From Arenicola marina (taxonomy: Eukaryota; Annelida; Polychaeta; Arenicolidae), in NCBI GenBank assembly GCA_964019135.1, contig OZ025255.1, positions 4,774,001-4,838,000 on the forward strand: a stretch of DNA of 64,000 bases, written 5' to 3'. Under the pieces are notes generated by a model. The model was not told the origin of the DNA. It did not search any database and saw only the letters and a program-made list of their open reading frames with translations. The position numbers and the translations under genes were made by a program. Each line of letters begins with the position of its first letter. Within the stretch, counting starts at the first letter, position 1. Shown piece after piece: positions 27,795 to 43,300 of this stretch.

Positions 27795-30607
27795 ACTACA
27801 TGTACAATGTGTCACCGCTATGACGTCAGTACTACATGTACAATGTGTCACCGCCCTGACGTCAGTACTACATGTACAAGGTGTCACCGCCCTGGCGTCA
27901 GTACTACATGTACAATATGTCACCGCCCTGACGTCAGTACTACATGTACAATGTGTCACCGCCCTGACGTCAGTACTACATGTACACTGTGTCAACGCCC
28001 TGACGTCAGTACTACATGTACAAGTTGTCACCGACCTGACGTCAGTACTACATGTACACTGTGTCACCGCCCGGACGTCAGTACTACATGTACAATGTGT
28101 CACAGCCCTGACGTCAGTACTACATGTACAAGGTGTCACCGCCCTGACGTCAGTACTACATGTACACTGTGTCACCGCCCTGACGTCAGTACTACATGTA
28201 CAATGTGTCACAGCCCTGACGTCAGTACTACATGTACAAGGTGTCACCGCCCTGACGTCAGTACTACATGTACAAGTTGTCACCGACCTGACGTCAGTAC
28301 TACATGTACACTGTGTCACGGCCCTGACGTCAGTACTACATGTACACTGTGTCACCGCCCTGACGTCAGTACTACATGTACACTGTGTCACCGACCTGAC
28401 GTCAGTACTACATGTACACTGTGTCACGGCCCTGACGTCAGTACTACATGTACACTGTGTCACCGCCCTGACGTCAGTACTACATGTACACTGTGTCACC
28501 GCCCTGACGTCAGTACTACATGTACACTGTGTCACCGCCTGGACGTCAGTACTACATGTACACTGTGTCACCGCCCTGGCGTCAGTACTACATGTACAAT
28601 GTGTCACCGCCCTGGCGTCAGTACTACATGTACACTGTGTCACCGCCCTGACGTCAGTACTACATGTACACTGTGTCACCGCCCTGACGTCAGTACTACA
28701 TGTACAAGTTGTCACCGACCTGACGTCAGTACTACATGTACACTGTGTCACCGCCCTGACGTCAGTACTACATGTACAATGTGTCACAGCCCTGACGTCA
28801 GTACTACATGTACAAGGTGTCACCGCCCTGACGTCAGTACTACATGTACACTGTGTCACCGCCCTGACGTCAGTACTACATGTACAATGTGTCACAGCCC
28901 TGACGTCAGTACTACATGTACAAGGTGTCACCGCCCTGACGTCAGTACTACATGTACACTGTGTCACCGCCCTGGCGTCAGTACTACATGTACACTGTGT
29001 CACCGCCCTGACGTCAGTACTACATGTACACTGTGTCACCGCCTGGACGTCAGTACTACATGTACACTGTGTCACCGCCCTGGCGTCAGTACTACATGTA
29101 CAATGTGTCACCGCCCTGGCGTCAGTACTACATGTACACTGTGTCACCGCCCTGGCGTCAGTACTACATGTACACTGTGTCACCGCCCTGACGTCAGTAC
29201 TACATGTACACTGTGTCACCGCCCTGACGTCAGTACTACATGTACACTGTGTCACCGCCCTGGCGTCAGTACTACATGTACACTGTGTCACCGCCCTGGC
29301 GTCAGTACTACATGTACAAGTTGTCACCGACCTGACGTCAGTACTACATGTACACTGTGTCACCGCCCTGGCGTCAGTACTACATGTACACTGTGTCACC
29401 GCCCTGGCGTCAGTACAACATGTACACTGTGTCACCGCCCTGGCGTCAGTACTACATGTACAAGTTGTCACCGACCTGACGTCAGTACTGCATGTACACT
29501 GTGTCACCGCCCTGACGTCAGTACTACATGTACAATGTGTCACCGCCCTGACGTCAGTACTACATGTACACTGTGTCACAGCCCTGACGTCAGTACTACA
29601 TGTACAAGGTGTCACCGCCCCGACGTCAGTACTACATGTGCAAGATGTCACCGCCCTGACGTCAGTACTACATGTACACTGTGTCACCGCCCTGGCGTCA
29701 GTACTACATGTACACTGTGTCACCGCCCTGACGTCAGTACTACATGTACACTGTGTCACCGCCCTGACGTCAGTACTACATGTACACTGTGTCACCGCCC
29801 TGACGTCAGTACTACATGTACAATGTGTCACCGCCCTGACGTCAGTACTACATGTACACTGTGTCAACGCCCTGACGTCAGTACTACATGTACACTGTGT
29901 CACCGCCCTGACGTCAGTACTACATGTACACTGTGTCACCGCCCTGACGTCAGTACTACATGTACAAGTTGTCACCGACCTGACGTCAGTACTACATGTA
30001 CACTGTGTCACCGCCCGGACGTCAGTACTACATGTACAATGTGTCACAGCCCTGACGTCAGTACTACATGTACAAGGTGTCACCGCCCTGACGTCAGTAC
30101 TACATGTACACTGTGTCACCGCCACCGCCCTGACGTCAGTACTACATGTACAATGTGTCACAGCCCTGACGTCAGTACTACATGTACAAGGTGTCACCGC
30201 CCTGACGTCAGTACTACATGTACAAGTTGTCACCGACCTGACGTCAGTACTACATGTACACTGTGTCACCGCCCTGGCGTCAGTACTACATGTACACTGT
30301 GTCACCGCCCTGGCGTCAGTACTACATGTACACTGTATCACCGCCCTGACGTCAGTACTACATGTACACTGTGTCACCGCCCTGGCGTCAGTACTACATG
30401 TACAATGTGTCACCGCCCTGACGTCAGTACTACATGTACACTGTGTCAAAGCCCTGGCGTCAGTACTACATGTACACTGTGTCACCGCCCTGACGTCAGT
30501 ACTACATGTACAAGGTGTCACCGCCCCGACGTCAGTACTACATGTGCAAGATGTCACCGCTCTGATGTCAGTACTACATGTACACTGTGTCACCGCCCTG
30601 ACGTCAG
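27795..30607. repeat. Higher-order block, 78 monomers plus 6 bp
   Basis: Length 2,813 bp. The body is made of CAAGTTGTCACCGACC sub-units and CACGGCCCTG monomers. It holds a 6-bp insertion near 30117 and, at its tail, the private variant CGCTCTGATG near 30558. Confidence 0.92.
30115..30134. repeat. Monomer with 6-bp internal duplication
   Basis: GTCACCGCCACCGCCCTGAC: CACCGC is duplicated, which lengthens this monomer to 42 bp. Because 6 is divisible by 3 the open frames survive. Confidence 0.95.
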
Positions 30608-33600
30608 ACTACATGTACAATGTGTCACCGCTATGACGTCAGTACTACATGTACAATGTGTCACCGCCCTGACGTCAGTACTACATGTACAAGGTGTCAC
30701 CGCCCTGGCGTCAGTACTACATGTACAATGTGTCACCGCCCTGACGTCAGTACTACATGTACAATGTGTCACCGCCCTGACGTCAGTACTACATGTACAC
30801 TGTGTCAACGCCCTGACGTCAGTACTACATGTACACTGTGTCACCGCCCTGACGTCAGTACTACATGTACACTGTGTCACCGCCCTGACGTCAGTACTAC
30901 ATGTACAAGTTGTCACCGACCTGACGTCAGTACTACATGTACACTGTGTCACCGCCCGGACGTCAGTACTACATGTACAATGTGTCACAGCCCTGACGTC
31001 AGTACTACATGTACAAGGTGTCACCGCCCTGACGTCAGTACTACATGTACACTGTGTCACCGCCCTGACGTCAGTACTACATGTACAATGTGTCACAGCC
31101 CTGACGTCAGTACTACATGTACAAGGTGTCACCGCCCTGACGTCAGTACTACATGTACAAGTTGTCACCGACCTGACGTCAGTACTACATGTACACTGTG
31201 TCACGGCCCTGACGTCAGTACTACATGTACACTGTGTCACCGCCCTGACGTCAGTACTACATGTACACTGTGTCACCGACCTGACGTCAGTACTACATGT
31301 ACACTGTGTCACGGCCCTGACGTCAGTACTACATGTACACTGTGTCACCGCCCTGACGTCAGTACTACATGTACACTGTGTCACCGCCCTGACGTCAGTA
31401 CTACATGTACACTGTGTCACCGCCTGGACGTCAGTACTACATGTACACTGTGTCACCGCCCTGGCGTCAGTACTACATGTACAATGTGTCACCGCCCTGG
31501 CGTCAGTACTACATGTACACTGTGTCACCGCCCTGACGTCAGTACTACATGTACACTGTGTCACCGCCCTGACGTCAGTACTACATGTACAAGTTGTCAC
31601 CGACCTGACGTCAGTACTACATGTACACTGTGTCACCGCCCTGACGTCAGTACTACATGTACAATGTGTCACAGCCCTGACGTCAGTACTACATGTACAA
31701 GGTGTCACCGCCCTGACGTCAGTACTACATGTACACTGTGTCACCGCCCTGACGTCAGTACTACATGTACACTGTGTCACCGCCCTGACGTCAGTACTAC
31801 ATGTACAAGTTGTCACCGACCTGACGTCAGTACTACATGTACACTGTGTCACCGCCCTGACGTCAGTACTACATGTACAATGTGTCACAGCCCTGACGTC
31901 AGTACTACATGTACAAGGTGTCACCGCCCTGACGTCAGTACTACATGTACACTGTGTCACCGCCCTGACGTCAGTACTACATGTACAATGTGTCACAGCC
32001 CTGACGTCAGTACTACATGTACAAGGTGTCACCGCCCTGACGTCAGTACTACATGTACACTGTGTCACCGCCCTGGCGTCAGTACTACATGTACACTGTG
32101 TCACCGCCCTGACGTCAGTACTACATGTACACTGTGTCAGCGCCTGGACGTCAGTACTACATGTACACTGTGTCACCGCCCTGGCGTCAGTACTACATGT
32201 ACAATGTGTCACCGCCCTGGCGTCAGTACTACATGTACACTGTGTCACCGCCCTGGCGTCAGTACTACATGTACACTGTGTCACCGCCCTGACGTCAGTA
32301 CTACATGTACACTGTGTCACCGCCCTGACGTCAGTACTACATGTACACTGTGTCACCGCCCTGGCGTCAGTACTACATGTACACTGTGTCACCGCCCTGG
32401 CGTCAGTACTACATGTACAAGTTGTCACCGACCTGACGTCAGTACTACATGTACACTGTGTCACCGCCCTGGCGTCAGTACTACATGTACACTGTGTCAC
32501 CGCCCTGGCGTCAGTACAACATGTACACTGTGTCACCGCCCTGGCGTCAGTACTACATGTACAAGTTGTCACCGACCTGACGTCAGTACTGCATGTACAC
32601 TGTGTCACCGCCCTGACGTCAGTACTACATGTACAATGTGTCACCGCCCTGACGTCAGTACTACATGTACACTGTGTCACAGCCCTGACGTCAGTACTAC
32701 ATGTACAAGGTGTCACCGCCCCGACGTCAGTACTACATGTGCAAGATGTCACCGCCCTGACGTCAGTACTACATGTACACTGTGTCACCGCCCTGGCGTC
32801 AGTACTACATGTACACTGTGTCACCGCCCTGACGTCAGTACTACATGTACACTGTGTCACCGCCCTGACGTCAGTACTACATGTACACTGTGTCACCGCC
32901 CTGACGTCAGTACTACATGTACAATGTGTCACCGCCCTGACGTCAGTACTACATGTACACTGTGTCAACGCCCTGACGTCAGTACTACATGTACACTGTG
33001 TCACCGCCCTGACGTCAGTACTACATGTACACTGTGTCACCGCCCTGACGTCAGTACTACATGTACAAGTTGTCACCGACCTGACGTCAGTACTACATGT
33101 ACACTGTGTCACCGCCCGGACGTCAGTACTACATGTACAATGTGTCACAGCCCTGACGTCAGTACTACATGTACAAGGTGTCACCGCCCTGACGTCAGTA
33201 CTACATGTACACTGTGTCACCGCCACCGCCCTGACGTCAGTACTACATGTACAATGTGTCACAGCCCTGACGTCAGTACTACATGTACAAGGTGTCACCG
33301 CCCTGACGTCAGTACTACATGTACAAGTTGTCACCGACCTGACGTCAGTACTACATGTACACTGTGTCACCGCCCTGGCGTCAGTACTACATGTACACTG
33401 TGTCACCGCCCTGGCGTCAGTACTACATGTACACTGTATCACCGCCCTGACGTCAGTACTACATGTACACTGTGTCACCGCCCTGGCGTCAGTACTACAT
33501 GTACAATGTGTCACCGCCCTGACGTCAGTACTACATGTACACTGTGTCAAAGCCCTGGCGTCAGTACTACATGTACACTGTGTCACCGCCCTGACGTCAG

Positions 33601-33708
33601 TACTACATGTACAAGGTGTCACCGCCCCGACGTCAGTACTACATGTGCAAGATGTCACCGCCCTGATGTCAGTACTACATGTACACTGTGTCACCGCCCT
33701 GACGTCAG
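30608..33708. repeat. Higher-order block, 86 monomers plus 6 bp
   Basis: Length 3,101 bp. It is the previous block with 288 bp (8 monomers) more, including the same 6-bp insertion 3,101 bp further on. A private variant GTCAGCGCCTGG lies near 32136. Confidence 0.93.
33216..33235. repeat. Monomer with 6-bp internal duplication (second copy)
   Basis: The same GTCACCGCCACCGCCCTGAC event as at 30115-30134, at an offset of exactly 3,101 bp. It was copied with its block and did not arise anew. Confidence 0.95.
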
Positions 33709-36479
33709 ACTACATGTACAATGTGTCACCGCTATGACGTCAGTACTACATGTACAATGTGTCACCGCCCTGACGTCAGTACTACATGTACAAGGTGTCA
33801 CCGCCCTGGCGTCAGTACTACATGTACAATGTGTCACCGCCCTGACGTCAGTACTACATGTACAATGTGTCACCGCCCTGACGTCAGTACTACATGTACA
33901 CTGTGTCAACGCCCTGACGTCAGTACTACATGTACACTGTGTCACCGCCCTGACGTCAGTACTACATGTACACTGTGTCACCGCCCTGACGTCAGTACTA
34001 CATGTACAAGTTGTCACCGACCTGACGTCAGTACTACATGTACACTGTGTCACCGCCCGGACGTCAGTACTACATGTACAATGTGTCACAGCCCTGACGT
34101 CAGTACTACATGTACAAGGTGTCACCGCCCTGACGTCAGTACTACATGTACACTGTGTCACCGCCCTGACGTCAGTACTACATGTACAATGTGTCACAGC
34201 CCTGACGTCAGTACTACATGTACAAGGTGTCACCGCCCTGACGTCAGTACTACATGTACAAGTTGTCACCGACCTGACGTCAGTACTACATGTACACTGT
34301 GTCACGGCCCTGACGTCAGTACTACATGTACACTGTGTCACCGCCCTGACGTCAGTACTACATGTACACTGTGTCACCGACCTGACGTCAGTACTACATG
34401 TACACTGTGTCACGGCCCTGACGTCAGTACTACATGTACACTGTGTCACCGCCCTGACGTCAGTACTACATGTACACTGTGTCACCGCCCTGACGTCAGT
34501 ACTACATGTACACTGTGTCACCGCCTGGACGTCAGTACTACATGTACACTGTGTCACCGCCCTGGCGTCAGTACTACATGTACAATGTGTCACCGCCCTG
34601 GCGTCAGTACTACATGTACACTGTGTCACCGCCCTGACGTCAGTACTACATGTACACTGTGTCACCGCCCTGACGTCAGTACTACATGTACAAGTTGTCA
34701 CCGACCTGACGTCAGTACTACATGTACACTGTGTCACCGCCCTGACGTCAGTACTACATGTACAATGTGTCACAGCCCTGACGTCAGTACTACATGTACA
34801 AGGTGTCACCGCCCTGACGTCAGTACTACATGTACACTGTGTCACCGCCCTGACGTCAGTACTACATGTACAATGTGTCACAGCCCTGACGTCAGTACTA
34901 CATGTACAAGGTGTCACCGCCCTGACGTCAGTACTACATGTACACTGTGTCACCGCCCTGGCGTCAGTACTACATGTACACTGTGTCACCGCCCTGACGT
35001 CAGTACTACATGTACACTGTGTCACCGCCTGGACGTCAGTACTACATGTACACTGTGTCACCGCCCTGGCGTCAGTACTACATGTACAATGTGTCACCGC
35101 CCTGGCGTCAGTACTACATGTACACTGTGTCACCGCCCTGGCGTCAGTACTACATGTACACTGTGTCACCGCCCTGACGTCAGTACTACATGTACACTGT
35201 GTCACCGCCCTGACGTCAGTACTACATGTACACTGTGTCACCGCCCTGGCGTCAGTACTACATGTACACTGTGTCACCGCCCTGGCGTCAGTACTACATG
35301 TACAAGTTGTCACCGACCTGACGTCAGTACTACATGTACACTGTGTCACCGCCCTGGCGTCAGTACTACATGTACACTGTGTCACCGCCCTGGCGTCAGT
35401 ACAACATGTACACTGTGTCACCGCCCTGGCGTCAGTACTACATGTACAAGTTGTCACCGACCTGACGTCAGTACTGCATGTACACTGTGTCACCGCCCTG
35501 ACGTCAGTACTACATGTACAATGTGTCACCGCCCTGACGTCAGTACTACATGTACACTGTGTCACAGCCCTGACGTCAGTACTACATGTACAAGGTGTCA
35601 CCGCCCCGACGTCAGTACTACATGTGCAAGATGTCACCGCCCTGACGTCAGTACTACATGTACACTGTGTCACCGCCCTGGCGTCAGTACTACATGTACA
35701 CTGTGTCACCGCCCTGACGTCAGTACTACATGTACACTGTGTCACCGCCCTGACGTCAGTACTACATGTACACTGTATCACCGCCCTGACGTCAGTACTA
35801 CATGTACACTGTGTCACCGCCCTGACGTCAGTACTACATGTACACTGTGTCACCGCCCTGGCGTCAGTACTACATGTACACTGTGTGACCGCCCTGACGT
35901 CAGTACTACATATACAAGGTGTCACAGCCCTGGCGTCAGTACTACATGTACACTGTGTCACCGCCCTGACGTCAGTACTACATGTACAACGTGTCACCGC
36001 CCTGACGTCAGTACTACATGTACAATGTGTCACCGCCCTGACGTCAGTACTACATGTACAATGTGTCACCGCCCTGACGTCAGTACTATATGCACACTGT
36101 GTCACCGCCCTGACGTCAGTACTACATGTACACTGTGTCACCGCCCTGGCGTCAGTACTACATGTACACTGTGTCACCGCCCTGGCGTCAGTACTACATG
36201 TACACTGTGTCACCGCCCTGACGTCAGTACTACATGTACACTGTGTCACAGCCCTGACGTCAGTACTACATGTACAATGTGTCACCGCCCTGACGTCAGT
36301 ACTACATGTACACTGTGTCAAAGCCCTGGCGTCAGTACTACATGTACACTGTGTCACCGCCCTGACGTCAGTACTACATGTACAAGGTGTCACCGCCCCG
36401 ACGTCAGTACTACATGTGCAAGATGTCACCGCCCTGATGTCAGTACTACATGTACACTGTGTCACCGCCCTGACGTCAG
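33709..36479. repeat. Higher-order block, 77 monomers
   Basis: Length 2,771 bp. The left and middle follow 30608-33708. The right part follows 17522-24107, with CATATACAAGG at 35909. A private TGTGACCGCC lies near 35884. Confidence 0.92.
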
Positions 36480-38998
36480 ACTACATGTACAATGTGTCAC
36501 CGCTATGACGTCAGTACTACATGTACAATGTGTCACCGCCCTGACGTCAGTACTACATGTACAAGGTGTCACCGCCCTGGCGTCAGTACTACATGTACAA
36601 TGTGTCACCGCCCTGACGTCAGTACTACATGTACAATGTGTCACCGCCCTGACCTCAGTACTACATGTACAATGTGTCACCGCCCTGACGTCAGTACTGC
36701 ATGTACAAGGTGTCACCGCCTTGACGTCAGTACTACATGTACACTGTGTCACCGCCCCGACGTCAGTACTACATGTACACTGTGTCACCGCCCTGACGTC
36801 AGTACTACATGTACACTGTGTCACCGCCCTGACGTCAGTACTATATGTACACTGTGTCACCGCCCTGACGTCAGTACTACATGTACACTGTGTCACCGCC
36901 CTGACGTCAATACTATATGTACACTGTGTCACCGCCCGGACGTCAGTACTACATGTACACTGTGTCACCGCCCTGACGTCAGTACTGCATGTACACTGTG
37001 TCACCGCCCTGACGTCAGTACTACATGTACACTGTGTCACCGCCCCGACGTCAGTACTACATGTACACTGTGTCACCGCCCTGACGTCAGTACTACATGT
37101 ACACTGTGTCAACGCCCTGACGTCAGTACTACATGTACACTGTGTCACCGCCCTGACGTCAGTACTACATGTACAATGTGTCACCGCCCTGACGTCAGTA
37201 CTATATGCACACTGTGTCACCGCCCCGACGTCAGTACTACATGTACACTGTGTCACCGCCCTGACGTCAGTACTACATGTACACTGTGTCACCGCCCCGA
37301 CGTCGGTACTACATGTACACTGTGTCACCGCCCTGACGTCAGTACTACATGTACACTGTGTCACCGCCCTGACGTCAGTACTACATGTACACTGTGTCAC
37401 CGCCCTGACGTCAGTACTACATGTACACTGTGTCACCGCCCCGACGTCAGTACTACATGTACACTGTGTCACCGCCCCGACGTCAGTACTACATGTACAC
37501 TGTGTCACCGCCCCGACGTCAGTACTACATGTACACTGTGTCACCGCCCTGACGTCAGTACTACATGTACACTGTGTCACCGCCCCGACGTCAGTACTAC
37601 ATGTACACTGTGTCACCGCCCTGACGTCAGTACTACATGTACACTGTGTCAACGCCCTGACGTCAGTACTACATGTACACTGTGTCACCGCCCTGACGTC
37701 AGTACTACATGTACACTGTGTCACCGCCCTGACGTCAGTACTATATGCACACTGTGTCACCGCCCTGACGTCAGTACTACATGTACACTGTGTCACCGCC
37801 CTGACGTCAGTACTACATGTACACTGTGTCACCGCCCTGACGTCAGTACTACATGTACACTGTGTCACCGCCCTGGCGTCAGTACTACATGTACACTGTG
37901 TCACCGCCCTGGCGTCAGTACAACATGTACACTGTGTCACCGCCCTGGCGTCAGTACTACATGTACAAGTTGTCACCGATCTGACGTCAGTACTGCATGT
38001 ACACTGTGTCACCGCCCTGACGTCAGTACTACATGTACAATGTGTCACCGCCCTGATGTCAGTACTACATGTACACTGTGTCACAGCCCTGACGTCAGTA
38101 CTACATGTACAAGGTGTCACCGCCCCGACGTCAGTACTACATGTGCAAGATGTCACCGCCCTGACGTCAGTACTACATGTACACTGTGTCACCGCCCTGG
38201 CGTCAGTACTACATGTACACTGTGTCACCGCCCTGACGTCAGTACTACATGTACACTGTGTCACCGCCCTGACGTCAGTACTACATGTACACTGTATCAC
38301 CGCCCTGACGTCAGTACTACATGTACACTGTGTCACCGCCCTGACGTCAGTACTACATGTACACTGTGTCACCGCCCTGGCGTCAGTACTACATGTACAC
38401 TGTGTCACCGCCCTGACGTCAGTACTACATATACAAGGTGTCACAGCCCTGGCGTCAGTACTACATGTACACTGTGTCACCGCCCTGACGTCAGTACTAC
38501 ATGTACAACGTGTCACCGCCCTGACGTCAGTACTACATGTACAATGTGTCACCGCCCTGACGTCAGTACTACATGTACAATGTGTCACCGCCCTGACGTC
38601 AGTACTATATGCACACTGTGTCACCGCCCTGACGTCAGTACTACATGTACACTGTGTCACCGCCCTGGCGTCAGTACTACATGTACACTGTGTCACCGCC
38701 CTGGCGTCAGTACTACATGTACACTGTGTCACCGCCCTGACGTCAGTACTACATGTACACTGTGTCACAGCCCTGACGTCAGTACTACATGTACAATGTG
38801 TCACCGCCCTGACGTCAGTACTACATGTACACTGTGTCAAAGCCCTGGCGTCAGTACTACATGTACACTGTGTCACCGCCCTGACGTCAGTACTACATGT
38901 ACAAGGTGTCACCGCCCCGACGTCAGTACTACATGTGCAAGATGTCACCGCCCTGATGTCAGTACTACATGTACACTGTGTCACCGCCCTGACGTCAG
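36480..38998. repeat. Higher-order block, 70 monomers, mosaic
   Basis: Length 2,519 bp. The left half carries GTCAATACTATATG near 36906 and GTCGGTAC near 37302, as in 48032-49542. The right half carries GTACAACATG near 37918 and CATATAC at 38428, as in 33709-36479 (offset 2,519). A private CTGACCTCAG lies near 36650. Confidence 0.93.
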
Positions 38999-40365
38999 AC
39001 TACATGTACAATGTGTCACCGCTATGACGTCAGTACTACATGTACAATGTGTCACCGCCCTGACGTCAGTACTACATGTACAAGGTGTCACCGCCCTGGC
39101 GTCAGTACTACATGTACAATGTGTCACCGCCCTGACGTCAGTACTACATGTACAATGTGTCACCGCCCTGACGTCAGTACTACATGTACAATGTGTCACC
39201 GCCCTGACGTCAGTACTGCATGTACAAGGTGTCACCGCCTTGACGTCAGTACTACATGTACACTGTGTCACCGCCCCGACGTCAGTACTACATGTACACT
39301 GTGTCACCGCCCTGACGTCAGTACTACATGTACACTGTGTCAACGCCCTGACGTCAGTACTACATGTACACTGTGTCACCGCCCTGACGTCAGTACTACA
39401 TGTACACTGTGTCACCGCCCTGACGTCAGTACTATATGCACACTGTGTCACCGCCCTGACGTCAGTACTACATGTACACTGTGTCACCGCCCTGACGTCA
39501 GTACTACATGTACACTGTGTCACCGCCCTGACGTCAGTACTACATGTACACTGTGTCACCGCCCTGACGTCAGTACTACATGTACAATGTGTCACCGCCC
39601 TGACGTCAGTACTACATGTACACTGTGTCAACGCCCTGACGTCAGTACTACATGTACACTGTGTCACCGCCCTGACGTCAGTACTACATGTACACTGTGT
39701 CACCGCCCTGACGTCAGTACTACATGTACAAGTTGTCACCGACCTGACGTCAGTACTACATGTACACTGTGTCACCGCCCGGACGTCAGTACTACATGTA
39801 CAATGTGTCACAGCCCTGACGTCAGTACTACATGTACAAGGTGTCACCGCCCTGACGTCAGTACTACATGTACACTGTGTCACCGCCCTGACGTCAGTAC
39901 TACATGTACAATGTGTCACAGCCCTGACGTCAGTACTACATGTACAAGGTGTCACCGCCCTGACGTCAGTACTACATGTACAAGTTGTCACCGACCTGAC
40001 GTCAGTACTACATGTACACTGTGTCACCGCCCTGGCGTCAGTACTACATGTACACTGTGTCACCGCCCTGGCGTCAGTACTACATGTACACTGTGTCACC
40101 GCCCTGACGTCAGTACTACATGTACACTGTGTCACAGCCCTGACGTCAGTACTACATGTACAATGTGTCACCGCCCTGACGTCAGTACTACATGTACACT
40201 GTGTCAAAGCCCTGGCGTCAGTACTACATGTACACTGTGTCACCGCCCTGACGTCAGTACTACATGTACAAGGTGTCACCGCCCCGACGTCAGTACTACA
40301 TGTGCAAGATGTCACCGCCCTGATGTCAGTACTACATGTACACTGTGTCACCGCCCTGACGTCAG
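38999..40365. repeat. Higher-order block, 38 monomers
   Basis: Length 1,367 bp. It is a shortened relative of the 1,763-bp blocks, with the CGCCCGGACG variant near 39777. It ends at a junction followed by the CCCCGAC head. Confidence 0.92.
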
Positions 40366-43300
40366 ACTACATGTACACTGTGTCACCGCCCCGACGTCAG
40401 TACTACATGTACACTGTGTCACCGCCCCGACGTCAGTACTGCATGTACACTGTGTCACCGCCCTGACGTCAGTACTACATGTACACTGTGTCACCGCCCC
40501 GACGTCAGTACTACATGTACACTGTGTCACCGCCCTGACGTCAGTACTACATGTACACTGTGTCAACGCCCTGACGTCAGTACTACATGTACACTGTGTC
40601 ACCGCCCTGACGTCAGTACTACATGTACACTGTGTCACCGCCCTGACGTCAGTACTATATGCACACTGTGTCACCGCCCTGACGTCAGTACTACATGTAC
40701 ACTGTGTCACCGCCCTGACGTCAGTACTACATGTACACTGTGTCAACGCCCTGACGTCAGTACTACATGTACACTGTGTCACCGCCCTGACGTCAGTACT
40801 ACATGTACAATGTGGCACCGCCCTGACGTCAGTACTACATGTACACTGTGTCAACGCCCTGACGTCAGTACTACATGTACACTGTGTCACCGCCCTGACG
40901 TCAGTACTACATGTACACTGTGTCACCGCCCCGACGTCAGTACTACATGTACACTGTGTCACCGCCCTGACGTCAGTACTACATGTACACTGTGTCACCG
41001 CCCTGACGTCAGTACTATATGTACACTGTGTCACCGCCCTGACGTCAGTACTACATGTACACTGTGTCACCGCCCTGACGTCAGTACTATATGTACACTG
41101 TGTCACCGCCCTGACGTCAGTACTACATGTACACTGTGTCACCGCCCTGACGTCAGTACTACATGTACACTGTGTCACCGCCCCGACGTCAGTACTACAT
41201 GTACACTGTGTCACCGCCCTGACGTCAGTACTGCATGTACACTGTGTCACCGCCCTGACGTCAGTACTACATGTACACTGTGTCACCGCCCCGACGTCAG
41301 TACTACATGTACACTGTGTCACCGCCCTGACGTCAGTACTACATGTACACTGTGTCAACGCCCTGACGTCAGTACTACATGTACACTGTGTCACCGCCCT
41401 GACGTCAGTACTACATGTACACTGTGTCACCGCCCTGACGTCAGTACTATATGCACACTGTGTCACCGCCCTGACGTCAGTACTACATGTACACTGTGTC
41501 ACCGCCCTGACGTCAGTACTACATGTACACTGTGTCACCGCCCTGACGTCAGTACTACATCTACACTGTGTCACCGCCCTGACGTCAGTACTACATGTAC
41601 AATGTGTCACCGCCCTGACGTCAGTACTACATGTACACTGTGTCAACGCCCTGACGTCAGTACTACATGTACACTGTGTCCCCGCCCTGACGTCAGTACT
41701 ACATGTACACTGTGTCACCGCCCTGACGTCAGTACTACATGTACAAGTTGTCACCGACCTGACGTCAGTACTACATGTACACTGTGTCACCGCCCTGACG
41801 TCAGTACTACATGTACAATGTGTCACAGCCCTGACGTCAGTACTACATGTACAAGGTGTCACCGCCCTGACGTCAGTACTACATGTACACTGTGTCACCG
41901 CCCTGACGTCAGTACTACATGTACAATGTGTCACAGCCCTGACGTCAGTACTACATGTACAAGGTGTCACCGCCCTGACGTCAGTACTACATGTACACTG
42001 TGTCACCGCCCTGGCGTCAGTACTACATGTACACTGTGTCACCGCCCTGACGTCAGTACTACATGTACACTGTGTCACCGCCCTGACGTCAGTACTACAT
42101 GTACAAGTTGTCACCGACCTGACGTCAGTACTACATGTACACTGTGTCACCGCCCTGACGTCAGTACTACATGTACAATGTGTCACAGCCCTGACGTCAG
42201 TACTACATGTACAAGTTGTCACCGACCTGACGTCAGTACTACATGTACACTGTGTCACGGCCCTGACGTCAGTACTACATGTACACTGTGTCACCGCCCT
42301 GACGTCAGTACTACATGTACACTGTGTCACCGCCCTGACGTCAGTACTACATGTACACTGTGTCACCGCCTGGACGTCAGTACTACATGTACACTGTGTC
42401 ACCGCCCTGGCGTCAGTACTACATGTACAATGTGTCACCGCCCTGGCGTCAGTACTACATGTACACTGTGTCACCGCCCTGACGTCAGTACTACATGTAC
42501 ACTGTGTCACCGCCCTGACGTCAGTACTACATGTACAAGTTGTCACCGACCTGACGTCAGTACTACATGTACACTGTGTCACCGCCCTGACGTCAGTACT
42601 ACATGTACAATGTGTCACAGCCCTGACGTCAGTACTACATGTACAAGGTGTCACCGCCCTGACGTCAGTACTACATGTACACTGTGTCACCGCCCTGACG
42701 TCAGTACTACATGTACAATGTGTCACAGCCCTGACGTCAGTACTACATGTACAAGGTGTCACCGCCCTGACGTCAGTACTACATGTACACTGTGTCACCG
42801 CCCTGGCGTCAGTACTACATGTACACTGTGTCACCGCCCTGACGTCAGTACTACATGTACACTGTGTCACCGCCTGGACGTCAGTACTACATGTACACTG
42901 TGTCACCGCCCTGGCGTCAGTACTACATGTACAATGTGTCACCGCCCTGGCGTCAGTACTACATGTACACTGTGTCACCGCCCTGGCGTCAGTACTACAT
43001 GTACACTGTGTCACCGCCCTGACGTCAGTACTACATGTACACTGTGTCACCGCCCTGACGTCAGTACTACATGTACACTGTGTCACCGCCCTGGCGTCAG
43101 TACTACATGTACACTGTGTCACCGCCCTGGCGTCAGTACTACATGTACAAGTTGTCACCGACCTGACGTCAGTACTACATGTACACTGTGTCACCGCCCT
43201 GGCGTCAGTACTACATGTACACTGTGTCACCGCCCTGGCGTCAGTACAACATGTACACTGTGTCACCGCCCTGGCGTCAGTACTACATGTACAAGTTGTC

